From Bacteroidales bacterium (lineage in GTDB: Bacteria > Bacteroidota > Bacteroidia > Bacteroidales > UBA7960): 17,102 nt of DNA. The notes below the pieces were generated by a model, which saw only the letters and a list, made by a program, of their open reading frames with translations, was not told the origin of the DNA and did not search any database. Shown here one piece after another: positions 7,395-15,414 of the stretch. The first letter of the stretch is position 1, and the number at the start of each line of letters is the position of its first letter. The position numbers and the translations under genes were made by a program. The DNA lies in assembly GCA_003557765.1 (NCBI GenBank), contig PWNO01000144.1, positions 1 through 17,102 on the forward strand, written 5' to 3'.

Positions 7395-9236
7395 TTATTT
7401 AAAGCGTGCTGAGAGTTCCTCATTGGTAATGATCTGCAGGACGGGTTTTCCGGCTGGAGTGTGCTGGGGCATGCTGCATGCGAACAGGTTATTTGTGATG
7501 GCGGCCATTTCTTCTTCTGTGAGTGGTTTCCCATGTTTTATAGACAGCCTTTTGGCCATTGCGCGCAGGACATTTGTCCTGATGTCATCTTTTAATTCCA
7601 GCTTGTTCTTTTGATAATTTTCGATGATGCCTTCCATCACGTCTTGCAAAGCCTGATCCTCAGTCATATCTGCCGGTATGGCATCCACCACGAAGCGCAG
7701 CTTGCCCAAGGGGTTAATGCCAAAGCCCATGGATCGTATGGGGTCTATGATCTCATTGAGTATTCCTGCATCGTGTTCTGAAAGCGAAATGTTATCCGGA
7801 AAAAGCAGCTGCTGGGATGCAACCTGCCTTTGGGCATCCGGACGCGAAAACTTTTCATAAAGCACCCTTTCATGTGCTCGTTGCTGATCAATGATCATCA
7901 TCCCCGACTTCACAGGGGTCATAATGTACCGGTTGTGCAATTGGAAAAACCGTTGCCCGTTGGCTTCCTCTTTTCCTTCCTTCCAGTCGGGACTGATGAT
8001 TACCTGTTGTTGCCCTGCTTTTGAGGTGTCCGGCATATCGGCATCTCCTGGAAAGAGGCTTTCCCATTGTTTTGGGTTGGCCCTGCTTTTCAGGTGCTGA
8101 TGAGTAGTTGTTTTCGGTTGGCCACCCTGTTCAAAAGGATTATAGTCTGGGTTTACTGTGATCCCTGGCGGCCTGACGGGCCTGCTTTTGTCAGGCGGAC
8201 CGATGTCAAAAGCAGGTTCCTGGTCAAAATCCAGGCTGGGACTGATGTTATAGCTTCCCAGGGTACGTTTTACCGCTGTTCTGACGATCTGATAGATATA
8301 CCTTTCTTCCTGGAACTTGATTTCTGTTTTGGTAGGATGCACGTTCACATCCAGTTGTTCCGGGTCCGTTTCCAGAAAAAGAAAAAAGGAAGGGTGGGCA
8401 TCTTCTGTGATCAGTTCATCGAAGGCCTGATCCACTGCATGGTTCAGATATGGTGACCGGATGTAGCGGTTATTCACAAAAAAGAATTGTTCACCACGGG
8501 ATTTTTTTGCATACTCTGGCTTCCCTATGAAGCCGCTCACATTGACGATCTGCGTGTGTTCTTCAACCGGCACCAGCCGTTGGTTGTAATTGCTTCCAAA
8601 AAGATTGGCGATGCGTTGTTTGAGGTTAGTCTTATTGAGCTGATGGGTAAGCTGGTTGTTTTGATAATATTGAAAGGCAATATGCGGGTGTGCGATGGCC
8701 ACGCGTTGCAGCTCTGTAAGGAGATGTCTTTTTTCGGCGGCATCGGATTTGAGAAAATTGCGACGTGCCGGGGTGTTGAAAAACAAATTTTTAACGGAAA
8801 TGCTGGTTCCCGTGGGGCAGGTGCAGGGATTTTGGGATATGGTTTTCGCCGCTTCAACGATCACCTCGGTGCCAATCTGGTCGTCTGCTGTTTTTGTTTT
8901 CAGTTCAACACGTGCAATTGCGGCCATACTGGCCAGGGCCTCACCACGGAAGCCCATGGTTTTTATGCGGAACAGGTCACTGGCCGCTTTGATTTTGGAA
9001 GTGGCATGGCGCTCAAAACAAAGCCGGGCATCGGTTTCGGTCATACCTCCACCATTGTCCACGACTTGGATCAGCGTTTTTCCAGCATCCTTAATAATAA
9101 GTTTAATATGGTCTGCGCCGGCATCTATGGCATTCTCGAGCAACTCCTTTACGGCTGATGCCGGACGTTGAATCACTTCACCTGCAGCGATCTGGTTAGC
9201 CACTGCATCTGGCAAGAGTTTGATCACATCTGCCAT
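7395..9236 (-). CDS. mutL: MutL, DNA mismatch repair ATPase
   Basis: MutL links MutS mismatch recognition to strand removal. The 613-residue protein has the GHKL ATPase motifs: E31/N35 in KELLENAIDAG, DNGGGM (60-65), GFRGEAL (95-101) and PTGTSISVKNLFFNTPARR (about 141-159). The C-terminal dimerisation domain starts near 425. It carries a clamp-binding QxxLxP motif at QQLLFP (475-480). The endonuclease motif region reads DQQRAHERVLYE (450-461), where the canonical form is DQHA(x)2E(x)4E: the metal-binding His is Gln. The usual CPHGRP near the C-terminus is TPAGKP (593-598), which also lacks Cys and His. Nicking activity is therefore doubtful or uses a changed site. No mutH is in the window. 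The gene lies 26 bases after the small membrane-protein gene. The start is the ATG giving MADVIKLLPDAVANQIAAGEV, the standard N-terminus. Confidence 0.97.
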   Translation of the reverse strand: MADVIKLLPDAVANQIAAGEVIQRPASAVKELLENAIDAGADHIKLIIKDAGKTLIQVVDNGGGMTETDARLCFERHATSKIKAASDLFRIKTMGFRGEALASMAAIARVELKTKTADDQIGTEVIVEAAKTISQNPCTCPTGTSISVKNLFFNTPARRNFLKSDAAEKRHLLTELQRVAIAHPHIAFQYYQNNQLTHQLNKTNLKQRIANLFGSNYNQRLVPVEEHTQIVNVSGFIGKPEYAKKSRGEQFFFVNNRYIRSPYLNHAVDQAFDELITEDAHPSFFLFLETDPEQLDVNVHPTKTEIKFQEERYIYQIVRTAVKRTLGSYNISPSLDFDQEPAFDIGPPDKSRPVRPPGITVNPDYNPFEQGGQPKTTTHQHLKSRANPKQWESLFPGDADMPDTSKAGQQQVIISPDWKEGKEEANGQRFFQLHNRYIMTPVKSGMMIIDQQRAHERVLYEKFSRPDAQRQVASQQLLFPDNISLSEHDAGILNEIIDPIRSMGFGINPLGKLRFVVDAIPADMTEDQALQDVMEGIIENYQKNKLELKDDIRTNVLRAMAKRLSIKHGKPLTEEEMAAITNNLFACSMPQHTPAGKPVLQIITNEELSARFK

Positions 9237-9262
9237 GTAATGAATCCTTATTTATTTTGGGA

Positions 9263-9529
9263 TTAGAGAACGAAAACCAGGTATATCAAAATGAACATCA
9301 CCACAAAGATCACCACCAGGCGTTGGCTTGCTGCCCTGCGACTTCTGGCTTCGGAGGTACGTTTCCAGCGTGTCTGAAGCCTCTCCCTAAGGGCCTGTTC
9401 ATAGTTTTCATGATCTTCCTCCAGGGCAGCCTTAAGTCGCTTCTCACGCTCCTCCTTCTTTTTGTCATAGTACACCGGCTTGTAGTTAAACTTCTTGTTG
9501 CGCGGCGTTTTGAAAAATGTCAGTGCCAT
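9263..9529 (-). CDS. Small conserved single-span membrane protein upstream of mutL
   Basis: The 88-residue product begins MALTFFKTPRNKKFNYKPVYY, a very basic and aromatic N-terminus. It continues with a highly charged helical, probably coiled-coil segment (about 22-68) and ends in one hydrophobic helix (71-88, VVIFVVMFILIYLVFVL). It should be a C-tail-anchored inner-membrane protein with the charged part in the cytoplasm. Similar small genes next to mutL/rhomboids occur in Bacteroidota; some have been labelled riboflavin synthase beta subunit, which looks wrong here (recalled, not checked). The ATG at 9529 is preferred over an upstream non-ATG start at 9631, because the candidate promoter lies between them and the added N-terminus is not protein-like. 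It is probably the first gene of the run. Function unknown. Confidence 0.75.
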   Translation of the reverse strand: MALTFFKTPRNKKFNYKPVYYDKKKEEREKRLKAALEEDHENYEQALRERLQTRWKRTSEARSRRAASQRLVVIFVVMFILIYLVFVL

Positions 9530-9566
9530 AGCCTTTTGTGCTTTCGAATCGGGGTTTTCCCTACTG

Positions 9567-9598
9567 CAAAAATAACCATAAATTATGGAACGGGGAAA
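9567..9598 (-). promoter_or_regulatory. Candidate promoter with internal palindrome for the mutL run
   Basis: On the minus strand, TATTTTTG (9567-9574) matches the -7 consensus TAnnTTTG. A 20-base spacer separates it from TTTC (9595-9598), three of four matches to the -33 TTTG. The predicted leader is about 30 bases before the ATG at 9529. The spacer contains a perfect palindrome, CCATAA-A-TTATGG (9576-9588), an operator-like position. Confidence 0.5.
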
Positions 9599-9663
9599 CG
9601 GGGGAAACTCAAATGGGACAATTTCATACAATCGCAGCTGTCAGCGTGATTCCCAGTATACAA

Positions 9664-10926
9664 TCATTCAAAGTCAACCAGCCATTTGCCTGAAACGGCT
9701 GACAGATTGATGATTGCAGCAGCATACTCGGCAAGCGTATCGTAGTAGTTCATGTATACCTCATTGAAGGTGCGCTGGGCATCAAGGGCTTCCAGCAAGC
9801 TCACCTCGCCCCGCTGATAACTGTAGGTAATGGCATCGCGCACCCGCTCTGCATCTTCCAGGATGCTTTCCGTGAACAACAGCCGCTTTTGTGAAAGCAG
9901 TAGAAATTTTTCCCAGGCACTTTTCAGTTCAGTATCTACCTCCAGGTTTACCGATTTAAGAAGCAACTCAGCTTGCTGCTGGTGTATCCGGCTTTCCTGG
10001 ATGGCTCCACGGTTAAAACCGGAAAACTTGAGGGGGATGATCAACCCGGCATAGGCAGCATCGAAACCCGGAGCAGGGGAGATGGCCGCCTCATTGTGAT
10101 ATCCGGCGATGAGGCTTATTTCTGGGAAGCGCTCGCGACGGGCCTTGCGCATGGCGTAATGGGCAGCCTCCTGGTGCCGTTGCGCCCTGATCACATCCGG
10201 ACGCTTCTCCAGCGCGTTTTGGCGAAGCTGTTCATAGGAGGTCATAGGTGTGGCTATCTCAATCACCCCTTCAAAAACAATGGAATCTACAGGAATGCCT
10301 CCCATAAGGACATACACCTCAGCCAGCATATCAGAAAAATCTGCTTTGGCATCATACAGCTCCGCTTCGAAATTCCTTGCCTCCAGACGTGTTTGCAGCA
10401 CATCGACCTCGCCAACCTCACCGTTTTCAAAAAGTGTCTGGTTTACCTCCGCGAGCTGGTTTAGCTGTCCGAGGTTTTGCTCCATACGCTCGAGGATCCG
10501 TTGTTTGGTGATCATGTCAACATACAAGCCAGCGGCATCGGCACGCAGATATCTTAAGAAATCCTCCAGTCCCGCTTCTGCAGCATATTTCTCTGCCCGA
10601 GCCTGTCGAACCCTGTTTCGGCGCACGCCAAAAAAGTCCACCGGAATCTCCATCTCAAAAGAGATATTCTTGGGAAACCCTGAAAACTCATCATCCTCAA
10701 AAGGAGGGAAGATCATTTCAAGCTCCGGATCATCCCACACGCGCGAGGCAAGCAATACTGCTTCTGCTGCTGATACTTCATATTCTTCAACCATTAACTC
10801 CAGGTTGTTGGCCAGGACGAATTGCATAAAGTCATCAAAGCCCATGTAGGTTGTTTCCTGTTGTGCGTGCAGTGCATCTGGCCTGATGAGCACTGCCAGG
10901 GTGATGAAAAGGATTAAGTGGCGCAT
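9664..10926 (-). CDS. TolC-family outer-membrane efflux channel
   Basis: The 420-residue protein has the TolC/OEP layout: two repeats of long helices separated by strand segments, e.g. NNLELMVEEYEVSAAEA in the first half and KRPDVIRAQRHQEAAHYAMRKA in the second. It forms the outer-membrane exit duct of tripartite efflux systems. An N-terminal signal peptide MRHLILFITLAVLIRPDALHA ends at an A/QQ site; there is no lipobox cysteine, so it is not lipidated. The start is the ATG at 10926. The open frame extends to a TTG at 10959, but the added residues (MNDGNHRKTRH) would precede a typical signal peptide, so I reject the longer form. The gene follows the RND pump after 89 bases and is the last of the efflux operon. 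The cargo is inferred from the pump to be metal ions. Confidence 0.93.
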   Translation of the reverse strand: MRHLILFITLAVLIRPDALHAQQETTYMGFDDFMQFVLANNLELMVEEYEVSAAEAVLLASRVWDDPELEMIFPPFEDDEFSGFPKNISFEMEIPVDFFGVRRNRVRQARAEKYAAEAGLEDFLRYLRADAAGLYVDMITKQRILERMEQNLGQLNQLAEVNQTLFENGEVGEVDVLQTRLEARNFEAELYDAKADFSDMLAEVYVLMGGIPVDSIVFEGVIEIATPMTSYEQLRQNALEKRPDVIRAQRHQEAAHYAMRKARRERFPEISLIAGYHNEAAISPAPGFDAAYAGLIIPLKFSGFNRGAIQESRIHQQQAELLLKSVNLEVDTELKSAWEKFLLLSQKRLLFTESILEDAERVRDAITYSYQRGEVSLLEALDAQRTFNEVYMNYYDTLAEYAAAIINLSAVSGKWLVDFE

Positions 10927-11015
10927 ATGTCTTGTTTTTCTGTGATTACCATCATTCAATTATAAGGATATTGACTTGCTGTTCTCCCTGTGAGAAACTT
11001 GCAGCACGTGGCTGA

Positions 11016-14000
11016 TCAGGATTCCTCATAGGGTTTATCCCCGGTAAAACGCCTTTCTACGAGGTAATAGATTACCGGGATAATAATCATCGTGAGGAGG
11101 GTGGCCGAGAGAAGTCCGCCCATGATTACCGTGGTTAGTGGGCGCTGGATGTCACTGCCTACGCCGTAAGCATAAGCGGCTGGCAGGACACCAAAGAGTG
11201 TCGTCATGGCCGTAATGAGCACAGGTCTGAGGCGCATCATGGAGCCTTGAACAACCGCTTCCTTCAATGTGATGCCAGCCTTTTTCGCGACACGGTTGAG
11301 GTTGGATATCAAAATCACGCCATTCTGAACTGCCAGACCCGACAAAGCAATAAAACCTACCGTGCTGGCTACGTTTACCGTCATGCCCCGAAACTCAAGC
11401 GCCAGGAGCCCCCCGAGCACGGCAAGAGGCAAAGAGGCCAGGATTACCAGAGGATGCCTGATGGTACCAAACTCTGCGTATAGTAACAGGAATATAAGGG
11501 CAAGCACGATTGGAATGATCACCATCGCTCGACCTTCTGCTCTTTCTTTATTTTCAAACAAACCACCCCACTCCAGGTTATAGAGTTCCGGATCGTAATC
11601 CACATTGGCATCAATGGCTTCCTGTGCCTCCCGGATGAAATGGGAGAAGTCTCTTCCGCGCAGGTTCAGCATGACGGTGGTATGCCTGCGGTTCATTTCC
11701 CTGGAAATGGTGCTTTCGCCGGTGGTCATCCTGATATCAGCCACCTGTGATAAAGCCACATTTGCTCCAGTCGGCGAGGTAAGCTGCAAGTTACCTACTT
11801 TTTCGGGAGAATTTCGGGTATGTTCCGGATAACGAAGGATCACGTCGTAACGTCTTTGCCCCATGAAGATCTCCGAAACTTCGCGGCCACCGATGCCAAC
11901 TTCAATAAGTTCTGCAATCGATGATGCATTGATGCCATAGCGAGCGGCTGCATCCCTGTCGATCTCGATCTGCATCTGCGGCAGGGGAGGCTCCTGGTCC
12001 AGGCTCAGGTCCACGGCGCCTTCCACACCTTCAAGCACGGCCATGACCTCCTCCGATATGCGCCGGCTCTCCGTAAAGTCTTCACCAAACACTTTCACGA
12101 CCAGCTCGCTATGTGCACCGGCCACCTTATCATTGACACCATCAATCATGGGTTGTGAAAAGCCAACACTCATTCCAGGGATCTCCTGTAGACGCTCGTC
12201 CATCTCATCGATCAGCTTCAGTTTGCTGCGCCGCGGACTCCAGGTATGATAAGGGTGCAATCCCACCATGGCTTCAATATGGGAAGGGGTAAACGGATCG
12301 GTGCCGTCGTCGTTGCGACCCAGTTGGGTCACGATAAAGCTCACCTCATCAAATTCCCTTACTGCATCCCGGAGCTCCGCAGACATTTCACTACCTTTTT
12401 CGATGGAAATCCCACTGGGCAGCTTTACCTGCAGCCAAAGCGAGCCTTCATCGATATAGGGAAGAAACTCTTTTCCTATGCGATTGAAGGTAAAGGCGGT
12501 AAGCAGGATAGCCAGCAAAGCTGGGATGATGGCATAGCGGGGAAAGTCAAGTAAAAATGCCATCATGTCCCGGTAACGGTCTTTTAGCCATTCCATGGGT
12601 TTATTTACTACCACCTTGCTCGGCTTTCTGTAAGACCAAAGCATCAGGCCCGGAATGACGGCAAGTGAGAACAGCAATGCACCACCGAGGGCGTAGGCTA
12701 CGGTATAGGCCATTGGAGTAAAGAACTTGGCTTCAATACGTTCGAAGGCAAACAGCGGAAGGTGTGCGGCGATGATGATCAACACAGAAAAGAAGATAGG
12801 TCTGGCTACACGTACCGTTGAATCTGCAACCCGCTCTTCACTGAATTGTTCTGTAGGGTTTTTTTCACGCCGTGCCTGGAGGGCTTCTACGATGACGATG
12901 GCTGCATCCACCAGGATACCAAAACTCAGTGCACCGAGAGAAAGCAGGTTAGCAGGAATGTTTGTAAGGTACATGACAGCAAAGGAAACCAGCATCGCAA
13001 AAGGGATTACCAGAGCGACAATCAGCGCTGATTTCACACTACCCAGGAAAAGCAGCAGAATCAAGACTACCAGGCCAATACCCTGGAGGAGCGTCATGCT
13101 CACCTGATTGATCGTCTGATCAATTAGTTCGGTACGGTCATAATAGGATACAACCTCGACCCCATCCGGCAAAATTCGGGTATTCAGTTCATTCACCTTC
13201 TCGTGAATGCCCTCAAGTGTGGTGGAGGGATCTTCTCCCCGGAGCATGACCACAATGCCTGAGACCAGGTCTTCCTGGTCATCCATGCCTAGCATGCCGT
13301 TACGCTCCATGGCACCCAGTTTAAGTTCACCAAGATCACGAAGAAATATTGGTGTGCCTTCTATGGATGTAACCACGATATTTCCAAGGTCTTCCAGGGA
13401 ACGTACAAGGCCGATGCCGGTGACCACGTAGCCCAGGTCACCCCTGACCACGCGTCCGCCCCCGGCACTGGCGTTATTGATATCTACCGCCTCAATCACG
13501 TCTTCGAGTGAGAGGTCATATTTCTGAAGCATCTCAGGGTTCACCTCACACTGAAACTGCGTGGTTTCGCCCCCAAAGTTGGCCACCTCAGCCACACCAA
13601 AGACCTCACGGAGCGTGGGGATGACAATCCATTCCTGCATTTCACGCAACTCCCGCTGGCTGTATAAGTCACTTTGCAAAGTATATCGATAGATCTCTCC
13701 CGTGGGGCTGGTCAAGGGCTCCAGCTCCGGATCGGCCCCCTCCGGCAGTTCCACTTCAGAGAAACGCTCCCTTGTTAATTGCCGGACAAAATAATCATCC
13801 ATTCCGTCTTCAAAAACCAGTGTGATCATAGATAGGCCAAAGGTGCTCTTTGAGCGCATCACCATCAATCCGGGCATGCCGTTAAGCTCTCTTTCCAGGG
13901 GTATGGTGATCTGTTCTTCCACCGTTTCAGCAGCATGGCCGGGATACTGGGTAACCACCATGGTGGTTACGTCAGCAATATCAGGATAAGCATCAATGGT

Positions 14001-14105
14001 GAGTTGCGTCCATGAGTAATAGCCAAACATGCCTGCCAAAAGAAATAGACTGACAAAGATCCAGCGCCTGGCCAAACAGTACCTTATGAATGTATCGATG
14101 AACAT
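11016..14105 (-). CDS. Heavy-metal efflux type RND pump (CusA/CzcA family)
   Basis: The 1029-residue inner-membrane proton-driven pump has the RND plan: helix 1 (13-31), a large periplasmic loop beginning at DAYPDIADVTTMVVTQYPG (38-56), helices 2-6 (about 335-490), a second periplasmic loop and helices 8-12. The start PDI..T.V...T.YPG and the closing PLAVLGGLLALEFRGM are typical of the heavy-metal (HME) class. The helix 4 motif is SFGILVDAAIVIVEA (394-408). Numbered against CzcA, D408 and E415 are kept (D400, E407), but D402 is Ser and the following Asn is Ala. The periplasmic segment QPMIDGVNDKVAGAHSELVV (651-670) resembles CzcA rather than the Met-rich CusA site. Substrate is therefore uncertain: divalent cations or Cu/Ag. 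It lies 56 bases after the broken adaptor gene and before the TolC gene. Confidence 0.95.
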   Translation of the reverse strand: MFIDTFIRYCLARRWIFVSLFLLAGMFGYYSWTQLTIDAYPDIADVTTMVVTQYPGHAAETVEEQITIPLERELNGMPGLMVMRSKSTFGLSMITLVFEDGMDDYFVRQLTRERFSEVELPEGADPELEPLTSPTGEIYRYTLQSDLYSQRELREMQEWIVIPTLREVFGVAEVANFGGETTQFQCEVNPEMLQKYDLSLEDVIEAVDINNASAGGGRVVRGDLGYVVTGIGLVRSLEDLGNIVVTSIEGTPIFLRDLGELKLGAMERNGMLGMDDQEDLVSGIVVMLRGEDPSTTLEGIHEKVNELNTRILPDGVEVVSYYDRTELIDQTINQVSMTLLQGIGLVVLILLLFLGSVKSALIVALVIPFAMLVSFAVMYLTNIPANLLSLGALSFGILVDAAIVIVEALQARREKNPTEQFSEERVADSTVRVARPIFFSVLIIIAAHLPLFAFERIEAKFFTPMAYTVAYALGGALLFSLAVIPGLMLWSYRKPSKVVVNKPMEWLKDRYRDMMAFLLDFPRYAIIPALLAILLTAFTFNRIGKEFLPYIDEGSLWLQVKLPSGISIEKGSEMSAELRDAVREFDEVSFIVTQLGRNDDGTDPFTPSHIEAMVGLHPYHTWSPRRSKLKLIDEMDERLQEIPGMSVGFSQPMIDGVNDKVAGAHSELVVKVFGEDFTESRRISEEVMAVLEGVEGAVDLSLDQEPPLPQMQIEIDRDAAARYGINASSIAELIEVGIGGREVSEIFMGQRRYDVILRYPEHTRNSPEKVGNLQLTSPTGANVALSQVADIRMTTGESTISREMNRRHTTVMLNLRGRDFSHFIREAQEAIDANVDYDPELYNLEWGGLFENKERAEGRAMVIIPIVLALIFLLLYAEFGTIRHPLVILASLPLAVLGGLLALEFRGMTVNVASTVGFIALSGLAVQNGVILISNLNRVAKKAGITLKEAVVQGSMMRLRPVLITAMTTLFGVLPAAYAYGVGSDIQRPLTTVIMGGLLSATLLTMIIIPVIYYLVERRFTGDKPYEES

Positions 14106-14161
14106 GATCTTGTTTTTTTATTGTTTGCAGTTATTTGATAATACAGACATTATAAATCCTG

Positions 14162-15307
14162 TCAGGGTAACAGTACAGCATTACCCACAATGACATTATC
14201 ACCATGGTCGAGACCAGATAAAATCACCAAATCTCCTTCAATCAGCTCTCCAACTTCAACCTCACGCATCTTATACGTATGAGGCTCCACTTCAATATAA
14301 ACATAGTTGAAATCCCTTCGCTGAAGCACGGCTTCTGAAGGCAGCACAATTGCTGAAGCAGGATCTGAGTAAAAATCCACAGTTGAGAACATTCCTGGCT
14401 TAAGTTTCATGTCTTCGTTCTCAAACGCTATTCTTACCCGCGTGGTACGTGTGGCTTCGTCCAGAATATCGCTGACAAATAATACGGTGCCTTCATAAAT
14501 ATCTCCGGGCCAGGCTGGAAATCGTGCCTGAACGTCAGCACCTGTATGCACAAAGCGGATGTCTTTTTCCTGGATGCTGGCCGTGACCCACACGCTGCTC
14601 AGGTCTGCCACGATCATCAGGGGCTCCTCCGGCTCAGCAATAAACTCACCAGGTGCCACCGCAAGGTCGACCAACCTGCCTGCAATCGGTGACCGGACAA
14701 TCAGCGGTTCTCCGATCTTCTCTTCTTCTATGCCCATGATTTGCAGGATCTGCGTGGCACCCTGCATCTCGCTTGTGGCGATCTCAAAATCAGTTCTTGC
14801 CTCCTCGAGTTCCCGTTCAGGTGCAATTCCCCGCTCGTGCAAAGCCTATTTCCTGTTCAGCTCCTTCTCGGCTTGTGCCAAAGCACTTCTGGCGCTTATA
14901 TAATGCGTTTGTGCATCAGCAAGTTCAGGAGAGTAAATCTCAAACAGTGCCTGGCCCTGCTGCACCGTTTCACCCATATTGACGAATAACTGGACAATGC
15001 GCCCCCCGGCTGGGGGAAAGATATTTGCCCGCTTGGATGGATTGGCTTCCACTGTGGCTGGCGCCGTGACCTGTCGCCGGATGTCTTTAATCTCCACCGG
15101 GGCAATTTCCAGGCGATCGCGAATGGGGGAGTCTTCCGGTATGTAAATCATACCATTGCGCTGTTCATACTGTGCAGGCAGCTCAATTACCAATGCTTCG
15201 CGCCTGAATTGCGGCAGGATGACCACGATCAGCAAAAGGACGATGACAATGCCGAGTACGATGTTTCGGTTTCGTACGGTTTTGGAGGTTTTTTTTGTTT
15301 GGTTCAT
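14162..15307 (-). pseudogene. RND periplasmic adaptor (CzcB/CusB-like), interrupted by an in-frame amber codon
   Basis: Read through the stop, this is a 381-residue adaptor of normal length. It has an N-terminal anchor helix (15-32), a beta segment with IPEDSPIRDRLEI, the first lipoyl half (PPAGGRIVQLFVNMGETVQQGQALFEIYSPEL), an alpha-hairpin (about 128-180), the second lipoyl half (RSPIAGRLVDLAVAPGEFI) and the C-terminal barrel and membrane-proximal domains. Adaptors of this family join the RND pump to the TolC channel. Codon 154 is TAG, in the hairpin between KELNRK and ALHERGIAPERELEEA; both sides are in the same frame with no indel. The 153-residue product would lack the second lipoyl half, barrel and membrane-proximal domain. 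A TTG two codons later might restart translation, but such a fragment would lack a signal. A real nonsense mutation, readthrough or a sequence error are all possible. An 8-bp repeat array lies upstream. Confidence 0.85.
14846..14848 (-). other. In-frame TAG codon splitting the adaptor gene
   Basis: The minus-strand codons around it read AAA TAG GCT TTG CAC GAG. One substitution (for example from CAG or GAG) would restore the frame. TAG also ends the thioredoxin, SPT and rhomboid 1 genes in this window, so it is a working stop codon in this organism. Confidence 0.9.
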
Positions 15308-15322
15308 ATGTTTGGATTTTTA

Positions 15323-15386
15323 TGAAGGACAAAAGGACGAAATGACAAAAGGACAAAAGGACGAAAGGTCTAAAGGTCGAAAAGTC
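15323..15386. repeat. Tandem 8-bp repeat array, eight units
   Basis: Eight units of exactly 8 bp, consensus (A/G)AAAGGAC. The final C of each unit falls at 15330, 15338, 15346, 15354, 15362, 15370, 15378 and 15386. The last three units drift to GGTC/AGTC. The array fills most of the 107 bases between the mgtE stop and the adaptor start, ending 16 bases before the adaptor ATG. No TAnnTTTG box is seen in this interval, so the promoter of the efflux operon is not identified. Confidence 0.85.
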
Positions 15387-15414
15387 CGGGTTTGCGATGT
15401 TTTTAACCTTAGCC

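Noticed and set aside
8487..9158. 223-codon plus-strand open frame opposite mutL
   Set aside because: It lies wholly antisense to a clearly conserved MutL ATPase domain and has no recognisable domain; it is a shadow of mutL codon use.
9530..9631. N-terminal extension of the small membrane protein to 9631
   Set aside because: The candidate promoter and palindrome lie in this stretch, and the added residues have no protein-like character; the ATG at 9529 gives a basic N-terminus that looks conserved.
10250..10849. 199-codon plus-strand open frame opposite the TolC gene
   Set aside because: Serine-rich product typical of the reverse strand of a helical, Glu/Ala-rich protein; no domain seen.
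10927..10959. TTG-started N-terminal extension of the TolC-family protein
   Set aside because: The ATG at 10926 begins directly at a typical signal peptide; the extra eleven residues would place a charged stretch before it.
14162..14842. Second half of the adaptor as an independent gene
   Set aside because: It begins at a TTG two codons after the amber stop, in the same frame, and starts in mid-hairpin without a signal or the first lipoyl half; it is the 3' part of one broken gene.
14846..14848. Genome-wide recoding of TAG as an amino acid
   Set aside because: TAG ends the thioredoxin, SPT and rhomboid 1 genes at expected protein ends in the same window.
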